Below, one piece after another: positions 5,367 to 10,110 of a stretch of DNA of 10,110 bases. The DNA comes from JBQTKD01 sp052389435 (lineage in GTDB: Bacteria; Actinomycetota; Actinomycetes; Sporichthyales; Sporichthyaceae), in the NCBI GenBank assembly GCA_052389435.1, contig JBQTIB010000009.1, positions 1-10,110 on the forward strand, read 5' to 3'. The first letter of the stretch is position 1, and each line of letters begins with the position of its first letter. Position numbers and translations under genes: made by a program. The notes under the pieces are model-generated. The model was not told where the DNA came from, made no database searches, and saw nothing but the letters and a program-made list of their open reading frames with translations.

Positions 5367-6002
5367 ATGCCTGGACCTCAGCGCCGCGGCGGCCCCGGGG
5401 CCGGAGGCGGCCAGGGCGGTAGCGGCGACGGCCGTCGCGACCGTCGTGACGACCGTCGCGGGCCCGCGCCCGAGAAGAGCCAGTTCGTCGAACGCGTCGT
5501 GGACATCAACCGCGTCGCCAAGGTCGTCAAGGGCGGTCGGCGCTTCAGCTTTACTGCGCTCGTCGTCGTCGGCGACGGCGACGGCACCGTGGGTGTCGGC
5601 TACGGCAAGGCCAAGGAGGTGCCCGCGGCGATCGCCAAGGGTGTCGAAGAGGCCAAGAAGTCCTTCTTCAAGGTGCCGCGGATCCAGGGCACCATCCCGC
5701 ACCCGGTGCAGGGCGAGAAGGCGGCCGGTGTCGTGCTGCTCCGACCGGCCAGCCCCGGTACGGGCGTTATCGCCGGCGGTGCAGTCCGCGCGGTGCTCGA
5801 GTGCGCCGGGATCCACGACATCCTGTCCAAGTCCCTGGGCTCGGACAATTCGATCAACATCGTGCACGCAACGGTGGACGCGCTGCGTCGGCTCGAGCGT
5901 CCGGAGGCTGTTGCCGCTCGTCGCGGTCTGCCGCTCGAGGACGTTGCCCCGCCGGCCATGCTGCGCGCCCGCGCCCGCGGCGCCGCCGGAACAGGGGCCT
6001 GA
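5367..6002 (+). CDS. rpsE: 30S ribosomal protein S5
   Basis: S5 lies on the solvent side of the small subunit, works in mRNA unwinding and decoding accuracy with S3 and S4, and is a known site of spectinomycin-resistance changes. The 211-residue product starts with about 35 residues of Gly, Arg and Asp-rich, probably disordered sequence. The double-stranded-RNA-binding-like domain follows, with ERVVDINRVAKVVKGGRRFSF (residues 42-62) and GYGKAKEVPAAIAKGVEEAKK (78-98). Then come LLRPASPGTGVIAGG (124-138) and LGSDNSINIVHAT (157-169). The VKGGRR loop matches the region altered in spectinomycin-resistant S5. The ATG at 5367 is preceded by GAGGGA (5354-5359). The in-frame open sequence further upstream lies inside rplR and is not S5-like. 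Confidence 0.97.
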   Translation: MPGPQRRGGPGAGGGQGGSGDGRRDRRDDRRGPAPEKSQFVERVVDINRVAKVVKGGRRFSFTALVVVGDGDGTVGVGYGKAKEVPAAIAKGVEEAKKSFFKVPRIQGTIPHPVQGEKAAGVVLLRPASPGTGVIAGGAVRAVLECAGIHDILSKSLGSDNSINIVHATVDALRRLERPEAVAARRGLPLEDVAPPAMLRARARGAAGTGA

Positions 6003-6003
6003 G

Positions 6004-6189
6004 ATGGCACAGCTCAAGATCACGCAGATCCGCTCGGGGATCGGTGGCAAGCAGAACCACCGTGACACGCTGCGGTCGCTCGGCCTGCGCAAGATCCACC
6101 AAGAGGTCGTCCGGGAGGACGACGCGGTGACCCTCGGCATGATTCGCGCCGTGCGCCACCTCGTCGTCGTCGAGCCGGTCGGCGAGTGA
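6004..6189 (+). CDS. rpmD: 50S ribosomal protein L30
   Basis: L30 is a small large-subunit protein with a ferredoxin-like fold. It is absent from some bacterial groups but usual in actinobacteria. The 61-residue product has the full family pattern: LKITQIRSGIGGKQNHRDTLRSLGLRKI (residues 4-31), then VTLGMIRAVRHLVVVE. AGGGG at 5993-5997, inside the end of rpsE, serves as ribosome-binding site, and the ATG follows the rpsE stop after a single base. rplO starts 11 bases downstream. Confidence 0.96.
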   Translation: MAQLKITQIRSGIGGKQNHRDTLRSLGLRKIHQEVVREDDAVTLGMIRAVRHLVVVEPVGE

Positions 6190-6200
6190 GGTAGACGCAC

Positions 6201-6641
6201 ATGACGCTCAAGGTTCACCACCTGCGCCCGGCTCCGGGTGCCCACAAGTCCAAGATGCGCGTTGGTCGCGGCGAGGGCTCCAAGGGCAAGACGGCCGGTC
6301 GCGGTACCAAGGGTACGAAGGCCCGGTACCAGGTCCCCGCCCGCTTCGAGGGCGGTCAGATGCCGCTGCACATGCGGCTTCCGAAGCTTCGCGGCTTCAC
6401 CAACCCCTTCCGGGTCGAGTACCAGATCGTCAACCTCGACAAGCTCGCTGCGCTCTACCCCTCTGGTGGCGCCGTGACCGTGGAGGACCTGGTGGCGAAG
6501 GGCGCGGTGCGCAAGCGCCAGCCCGTCAAAATCCTCGGTAGCGGCGAGATCGCGGTGGCCGTCAACGTCACCGTCGACGCCTTCTCCGACTCCGCCAAGG
6601 CCAAGATCGAGGCCGCCGGCGGAACCGCCACCGAGCTCTAA
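6201..6641 (+). CDS. rplO: 50S ribosomal protein L15
   Basis: L15 is a late-assembly large-subunit protein with a long basic N-terminal extension threading into 23S rRNA. The 146-residue product begins LKVHHLRPAPGAHKSKMRVGRGEGSKGKTAGRG, the expected Gly/Lys/Arg-rich arm (residues 3-35). It then has GGQMPLHMRLPKLRGF (51-66) and the C-terminal signature region VKILGSGEIAVAVNVTVDAFSDSAKAKIEAAGG. TGAGGT at 6187-6192 overlaps the rpmD stop and is a suitably spaced ribosome-binding site. The gene ends the ribosomal-protein run; a strong hairpin lies 26 bases after the stop. Confidence 0.97.
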   Translation: MTLKVHHLRPAPGAHKSKMRVGRGEGSKGKTAGRGTKGTKARYQVPARFEGGQMPLHMRLPKLRGFTNPFRVEYQIVNLDKLAALYPSGGAVTVEDLVAKGAVRKRQPVKILGSGEIAVAVNVTVDAFSDSAKAKIEAAGGTATEL

Positions 6642-6666
6642 CCCGAACGCCGCACCACCTCGCCTG

Positions 6667-6692
6667 CGCCGAGCGGGAGTTCCCGCTCGGCG
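6667..6692 (+). terminator. Strong hairpin terminator after rplO
   Basis: An 11-bp perfect stem, C plus GCCGAGCGGG (6667-6677) against CCCGCTCGGC plus G (6682-6692), closes a four-base AGTT loop. A G-T wobble (6666/6693) could extend it. It lies 26 bases after the rplO stop, and no gene crosses it. The U-tract is missing, as in many actinobacterial intrinsic terminators. It likely ends the spc transcript and separates it from secY. Confidence 0.7.
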
Positions 6693-6709
6693 TCGGCATT
6701 GAAGGCCTC

Positions 6710-6743
6710 GGGCCGCGCCGAAAGCACATCCCCGACGCGGCCC
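6710..6743 (+). promoter_or_regulatory. Second hairpin upstream of secY
   Basis: GGGCCGCG (6710-6717) pairs perfectly with CGCGGCCC (6736-6743) around an 18-base loop. It follows the terminator hairpin after rplO. It could reinforce termination, or it may be a chance product of GC-rich sequence. Confidence 0.25.
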
Positions 6744-6775
6744 AACGGGGGGACCCCTCGCGGGCCTCCAACTGT

Positions 6776-6781
6776 TATTGT
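6776..6781 (+). promoter_or_regulatory. Possible secY -10 element
   Basis: TATTGT fits the actinobacterial principal-sigma -10 pattern TAnnnT. It sits in the only locally AT-rich patch between the rplO terminator and secY. No good -35 hexamer lies 16-18 bases upstream. If real, transcription would start near 6788, giving a leader of about 53 bases. Confidence 0.3.
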
Positions 6782-6840
6782 CCGAAGAACGAGGGCCGGC
6801 GACGGCGGCTCAACCCCGCATCCGCTGCGCAGGAGGAACT

Positions 6841-8154
6841 GTGTTCACCGGCTTCTTGCAGGCATTCCGCACGCCTGACCTGCGCAAGAAGCTGCTGTTC
6901 ACGATCATGATCATCGCCCTGTTCCGTCTCGGGTCGCAGGTTCCGACCCCGGGCGTGGACACGCAGGCGATCAACCAGTGCCTCGAGCCCGCGCTGGACG
7001 AGGGCGGCATCTACGGCCTGATCAACCTGTTCTCCGGCGGCGCGCTGCTCCAGTTGGCGATGTTCGCGCTCGGGATCATGCCGTACATCACCGCCAGCAT
7101 CATCATTCAGCTGCTCGTCGTGGTCATCCCACGGCTGGAGACGCTGAAGAAGGAAGGTCAGGCGGGCACCGCCAAGCTGACCCAGTACACGCGCTACCTC
7201 ACCGTGGCGCTCGCGATCCTGCAGTCCACGGCCCTGATCGCCATCGCGCGCCAGCCCGGTCGGCTGCTGCAGGGCTGCGAACTCCCCTTGATCCACGAGG
7301 ACGTCAACGTCTTCGGCATCCTGACGATGGTTGCCGTCATGACCGCCGGCACCGGCGTGGTCATGTGGATGGGCGAACTCATCACCGACCGCGGCGTCGG
7401 CAACGGCATGTCGGTGCTGATCTTCTGCCAGATCGTCGCGACCTTCCCGCAGGCCCTCTGGCAGATCAAGGTCGTCGAGGGCTGGGTCACCTTCATCGCC
7501 GTCGTCGGCGCCGGTCTGGTCCTGGTCGCGGCCGTGGTCTTCGTCGAACAGGCGCAGCGCCGCATCCCGGTGCAGTACGCCAAGCGGATGATCGGACGGC
7601 GCATGTACGGCGGCACGTCCACCTACATCCCGTTGAAGGTCAACCAGGCCGGCATCATCCCGGTGATCTTCGCGTCGTCGCTGCTGTACCTGCCGGCCCT
7701 GGCCACTCAGATCGGCAACAGCAACTCGCAGTGGTCCATCTGGGTTCAGAAGTACTTCGTCACCGGTGACCACCCGCTCTACATGCTCTCGTTCTTCCTG
7801 CTGATCGTGTTCTTCGCCTTCTTCTACGTGGCCATCACGTTCAACCCGCGCGAGCTGGCCGACAACATGAAGAAGTACGGCGGCTTCATTCCAGGCATCC
7901 GGGCGGGCAGGCCGACCGAGGAGTACCTGGACTACGTGCTCAACCGCATCACCACCGCCGGTGCCCTCTACCTCGGTGTGATCGCGCTGATTCCGATGGT
8001 CGCCATCGGCGTCCTGGGCAGTGCCAGCATCAACCAGAACACCTTCCCGTTCGGCGGCGCGAGCATCCTGATCATGGTCGGCGTCGGCCTCGACACGGTG
8101 AAGCAGATTCAGAGCCAGTTGCAGCAACGCAACTACGAGGGTTTCCTTCGCTAG
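6841..8154 (+). CDS. secY: Preprotein translocase subunit SecY
   Basis: SecY is the channel of the SecYEG translocon in the cytoplasmic membrane. It passes unfolded preproteins outward with SecA and inserts membrane proteins. The 437-residue product has the family length and ten predicted membrane segments (roughly residues 18-36, 74-96, 119-137, 155-178, 189-209, 215-236, 270-290, 312-333, 372-394, 402-422). The plug region (about 58-72) is INLFSGGALLQ-like. MPYITASIIIQLL (80-92), the LKVNQAGIIPVIFA block (265-278), and the cytoplasmic loop PGIRAGRPTEEYLDYVLNRIT (351-371), where SecA and ribosomes bind, are all present. The GTG at 6841 is chosen for AGGAGG at 6831-6836 and the VFTGFLQAFRTPDLRKK start; the open TTG at 6778 gives an extension unlike SecY. 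adk starts 12 bases after the stop. Confidence 0.98.
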   Translation: MFTGFLQAFRTPDLRKKLLFTIMIIALFRLGSQVPTPGVDTQAINQCLEPALDEGGIYGLINLFSGGALLQLAMFALGIMPYITASIIIQLLVVVIPRLETLKKEGQAGTAKLTQYTRYLTVALAILQSTALIAIARQPGRLLQGCELPLIHEDVNVFGILTMVAVMTAGTGVVMWMGELITDRGVGNGMSVLIFCQIVATFPQALWQIKVVEGWVTFIAVVGAGLVLVAAVVFVEQAQRRIPVQYAKRMIGRRMYGGTSTYIPLKVNQAGIIPVIFASSLLYLPALATQIGNSNSQWSIWVQKYFVTGDHPLYMLSFFLLIVFFAFFYVAITFNPRELADNMKKYGGFIPGIRAGRPTEEYLDYVLNRITTAGALYLGVIALIPMVAIGVLGSASINQNTFPFGGASILIMVGVGLDTVKQIQSQLQQRNYEGFLR

Positions 8155-8166
8155 TGGGGCTCTAGG

Positions 8167-8820
8167 GTGCGCATCGTCCTGGTCGGGCCGCCTGGCGCCG
8201 GGAAAGGCACGCAGGCAGAGTTTGTCGCCGCCCATCTCGGCATTCCCAAAATCTCCACCGGCGACATCTTCCGCGCCAACGTGAGTCAGGGAACCCCGCT
8301 CGGCGCGGAGGCCAAGAAGTACATGGACGCGGGAGACCTCGTCCCCGACGAGGTCACGATCGCCATGGTCAAGGACCGCATCGGCAAGCCCGACGCCGCG
8401 GGCGGCTACCTGCTCGACGGGTTCCCTCGCAACGTCGCCCAGGCCGAGGTGCTCGACGAGATGCTCGCCGGGCTCGGCACCAAGCTCGACATGGTGATGG
8501 AACTCGTCGTCGACGACGACGAGGTCGTACGCCGGCTCGCCGGTCGCCGGACGTGCCGCCAGTGCGGGCAGATCTGGCACCTGGACTTCGACCCGACCGT
8601 GGACCCGAGCGCGTGCGATCGCTGCGGAGGAGCGCTGTTCCAGCGCGACGACGACCGCGAGGACACCATTCGCCACCGGCTCGAGGTGTACGCGGAACAG
8701 ACGGCGCCGATCGTGGGGTACTACGCGGACACGGGCATCCTCGTCGGCGTCGACGCCACGGGTCCGGTCGAGGACGTGACCGAACGAGCGATCACCGCAC
8801 TGCACCGCCACGACGACTGA
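8167..8820 (+). CDS. adk: Adenylate kinase, zinc-lid form
   Basis: Adenylate kinase interconverts ATP + AMP and 2 ADP in the cytosol. The 217-residue product has the P-loop GPPGAGKGT (residues 7-15), the AMP-binding region with STGDIFR (30-36), LLDGFPRN (82-89), and the arginines R123 and R127-R128 flanking the lid. The lid is long and carries C130, C133, C150 and C153 as CRQC-x16-CDRC, the structural zinc site of the long form. Mycobacterial Adk is the short form (about 181 residues) and lacks this lid. The GTG at 8167 is set by the MRIVLVGPPGAGKG start, with GGGG at 8156-8159 as a modest ribosome-binding site. secY-adk-map is a common order; map follows after 14 bases. Confidence 0.98.
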   Translation: MRIVLVGPPGAGKGTQAEFVAAHLGIPKISTGDIFRANVSQGTPLGAEAKKYMDAGDLVPDEVTIAMVKDRIGKPDAAGGYLLDGFPRNVAQAEVLDEMLAGLGTKLDMVMELVVDDDEVVRRLAGRRTCRQCGQIWHLDFDPTVDPSACDRCGGALFQRDDDREDTIRHRLEVYAEQTAPIVGYYADTGILVGVDATGPVEDVTERAITALHRHDD

Positions 8821-8834
8821 ACGGGGGGACCGCG

Positions 8835-9689
8835 ATGTTCCGCAAGCGCGAACGAGGCATCGAGTACAAGACCCCCGAGCAGATCGAGAAGATGCGGGTG
8901 GCGGGACTGCTCGTCGGCCAGACGCTCGAACTGCTCCGAGCCTCCGTGCGACCCGGCATGACCACGCTCGACCTCGACCGCATCGCCGAAGACAACATCC
9001 GCTCGCACGGAGGGATCCCGTCCTTTCAGGGCGTGCCCGGCGGTCCGGGAGTTCCAGACTTCGCCCACACCATCTGCTCCTCGGTGAACGACGAGGTCGT
9101 GCACGGGGTCCCTGGGGCGCGTGTCATCCAGGACGGCGACATCGTGTCGATCGACTGCGGAGCGATCGTGGACGGCTGGCACGGGGACGCCGCGATCACG
9201 GTGGCCGTCGGCGAGATCGAACCGCGGGTCGCGACGCTGCTCCAGGTGTGCGAGGACGCGCTGTGGGCGGGCATGGCCGCGGCCAGCCTGACCGGGCGAA
9301 TCAACGACATCGGGGACGCGATCGAAAAGCACGTCGCCGGGGCCGGCCCCTACGGGATCGTGGAGGAGTACGTCGGCCACGGCATCGGCAGCGAGATGCA
9401 CATGGCCCCGCAGGTGCCGAACTACTCGGTGCGGGCCAAGCTCGACCGCATCCGCCCTGGTCTCGTGCTCGCCGTGGAGCCGATGATCAACCTCGGCGGC
9501 AAGGCCACCAAGGTGCTCGCCGACGGCTGGACGGTCGCGACCACCGACGGCCTGCCGTCGGCCCACTTCGAACACACCTTCACCGTGACCGAATCCGGCA
9601 CCTGGGTCCTCACGGCCCTGGACGGGGGAGCGTCGCGTCTGCGGGCCGCCGGAGTCACCGTCGTGGACCGGACCTCCGCGCAGTCGTGA
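8835..9689 (+). CDS. map: Type I methionine aminopeptidase
   Basis: MetAP removes the initiator methionine from nascent proteins whose second residue is small, after deformylation, at the ribosome exit. The 284-residue product has the pita-bread fold pattern. The five metal ligands can be assigned as D107 (SIDCGA), D118 (HGDAA), H182 (GHGIG), E215 (AVEPM) and E246 (FEHT). H90 (VVHGVP) and H189 match the catalytic histidines, with spacings like those of E. coli MetAP. The N-terminus lacks the long zinc-finger extension of some actinobacterial paralogues. The ATG at 8835 follows GGGGGGA (8823-8829). The last 20 or so residues are a short, unconserved-looking tail. It is co-directional with adk and probably co-transcribed. 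Confidence 0.97.
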   Translation: MFRKRERGIEYKTPEQIEKMRVAGLLVGQTLELLRASVRPGMTTLDLDRIAEDNIRSHGGIPSFQGVPGGPGVPDFAHTICSSVNDEVVHGVPGARVIQDGDIVSIDCGAIVDGWHGDAAITVAVGEIEPRVATLLQVCEDALWAGMAAASLTGRINDIGDAIEKHVAGAGPYGIVEEYVGHGIGSEMHMAPQVPNYSVRAKLDRIRPGLVLAVEPMINLGGKATKVLADGWTVATTDGLPSAHFEHTFTVTESGTWVLTALDGGASRLRAAGVTVVDRTSAQS

Positions 9690-9862
9690 CCGGGGCGAAC
9701 GCCACGCCGGATTCGCCGGCCGCCTACGCCGTGTCGTAGACTCGGCGGTCGGCCGCTCCGGCGGCTCGATGTTGGCGTGCCCGGCGGCTTTGGTCCTGGG
9801 TGCCGACGCCCAATCAACTGCGTAAAGCACTGAACCATGCGCACGACAGAGACGCGGAGGCT
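9690..9862 (+). other. map-infA intergenic leader
   Basis: This 173-base gap separates map from infA. It is less GC-extreme toward its 3' end. It holds a possible -10 element at 9737-9742 and a run of GGCGG/CCGCC-type short repeats (about 9744-9790). It ends with GGAGG at 9856-9860, just before the infA start. Frame continuity from GTG 9800 into infA is noted but judged non-coding. No terminator hairpin directly after map is obvious. Confidence 0.5.
9737..9742 (+). promoter_or_regulatory. Possible infA -10 element
   Basis: TAGACT matches the actinobacterial -10 pattern TAnnnT and is a frequent variant of it. A weak -35 candidate, TTCGCC, lies at 9712-9717 with a 19-base spacer. If used, transcription would start near 9749 and give a leader of about 114 bases. 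infA often has its own promoter in actinobacteria, which fits. Confidence 0.35.
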
Positions 9863-10084
9863 ATGCCGAAGAAGGATGGCGCCATTGAGATCGAGGGCGT
9901 CGTAATCGAGTCGCTCCCGAACGCCATGTTCCGGGTGGAACTCGACAACGGCCACAAGGTCTTGGCGCACATCAGCGGCAAGATGCGGATGCACTACATC
10001 CGGATCCTGCCGGACGACCGGGTCGTGGTGGAGCTCTCCCCCTACGACCTGACTCGTGGACGCATCGTCTACCGCTACAAGTGA
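9863..10084 (+). CDS. infA: Translation initiation factor IF-1
   Basis: IF1 binds the A site of the small subunit during initiation and helps IF2 and IF3 select the start codon. The 73-residue product has the normal length and single OB-fold: KKDGAIEIEGVVIESLPNAMFRVELDNGHKVLAHISGKMR (residues 3-42), then YIRILPDDRVVVELSPYDLTRGRIVYRYK. It is nearly consensus throughout. The ATG at 9863 is fixed by this length. GGAGG at 9856-9860 lies only two bases before the ATG, which is unusually close for a Shine-Dalgarno. It is separated from map by a 173-base leader and followed at once by a terminator-like hairpin. In many bacteria rpmJ, rpsM, rpsK, rpsD and rpoA come next; that would be beyond the window. 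Confidence 0.98.
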   Translation: MPKKDGAIEIEGVVIESLPNAMFRVELDNGHKVLAHISGKMRMHYIRILPDDRVVVELSPYDLTRGRIVYRYK

Positions 10085-10087
10085 ACA

Positions 10088-10108
10088 GTGGGGGGCTCCG
10101 CCCCCCAC
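10088..10108 (+). terminator. Terminator-like hairpin after infA
   Basis: GTGGGGGGC (10088-10096) pairs perfectly over 9 bp with GCCCCCCAC (10100-10108) across a TCC loop, three bases after the infA stop. There is no visible U tract before the window ends. The core GGGGCTCCGCCCC is the same as in the hairpin after rpsQ. It may terminate infA or only attenuate read-through into a following ribosomal-protein cluster. Confidence 0.6.
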
Positions 10109-10110
10109 GC

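Noticed and set aside
5241..6371. A 376-codon minus-strand open frame opposite rpsE, rpmD and rplO
   Set aside because: No similarity seen; the plus-strand genes account for the sequence and show codon bias.
6778..6840. SecY starting at TTG 6778
   Set aside because: The extra 21 residues are unlike SecY N-termini. AGGAGG at 6831-6836 and the conserved start point to GTG 6841.
6775..8811. A 678-codon open frame on the minus strand opposite secY and adk
   Set aside because: Its product is low-complexity, rich in His, Asp, Arg and Val, with no recognisable domain. It covers two clear conserved genes on the plus strand. Third-position GC bias produces long antisense open frames in such genomes.
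9800..9862. An N-terminal extension of IF1 from GTG 9800
   Set aside because: IF1 is almost always 71-73 residues and begins Ala/Pro-Lys-Lys/Glu. The added residues have no family similarity and no ribosome-binding site was seen.

Overview
The window is a housekeeping locus from a high-GC actinobacterium. It holds the 3' part of the S10 ribosomal-protein cluster, the whole spc cluster, and the secY-adk-map-infA block that usually follows it. The strong G/C bias at third codon positions, frequent GTG starts, the zinc-type S14, and the Gly/Arg- and Ala-rich tails on S5 and S3 fit Actinomycetota. The protein texture resembles Pseudonocardiales, but that is an impression from memory and was not tested by a search. 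All 18 genes are on the + strand.

Layout. Bases 1-177 are an unusual non-coding leader: a GC hairpin with a ten-C run, an A-rich stretch and a second hairpin. Then come rplV (L22), rpsC (S3), rplP (L16), rpmC (L29) and rpsQ (S17), packed with 3-15 base gaps or stop/start overlaps. A 159-base gap (2363-2521) follows, with a terminator-like hairpin and a set of competing hairpins. Next are rplN (L14), rplX (L24), rplE (L5), rpsN (S14), rpsH (S8), rplF (L6), rplR (L18), rpsE (S5), rpmD (L30) and rplO (L15), again tightly packed. A strong hairpin at 6667-6692 closes this block. secY, adk and map form a compact third unit. After a 173-base leader comes infA, followed by a perfect GC hairpin at 10088-10108 at the window edge. 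No gap exceeds 200 bases.

The genes supply 14 ribosomal proteins, the SecY translocon channel for exporting nascent proteins, adenylate kinase for nucleotide balance, the methionine aminopeptidase that trims new proteins, and initiation factor IF1. Together they are translation, export and early protein maturation.

The coding content is ordinary for this locus. The part worth a second look is non-coding. The leaders before rplV and rplN share sequence blocks (an identical 14-mer, an identical 11-mer and a hairpin built on GACTTCGTCC), and the rplN leader can fold into mutually exclusive hairpins. These could be cis-regulatory elements of the ribosomal-protein operons, or dispersed processing or terminator repeats. 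I found no evidence of a new multi-gene system, mobile element, CRISPR array or RNA gene.
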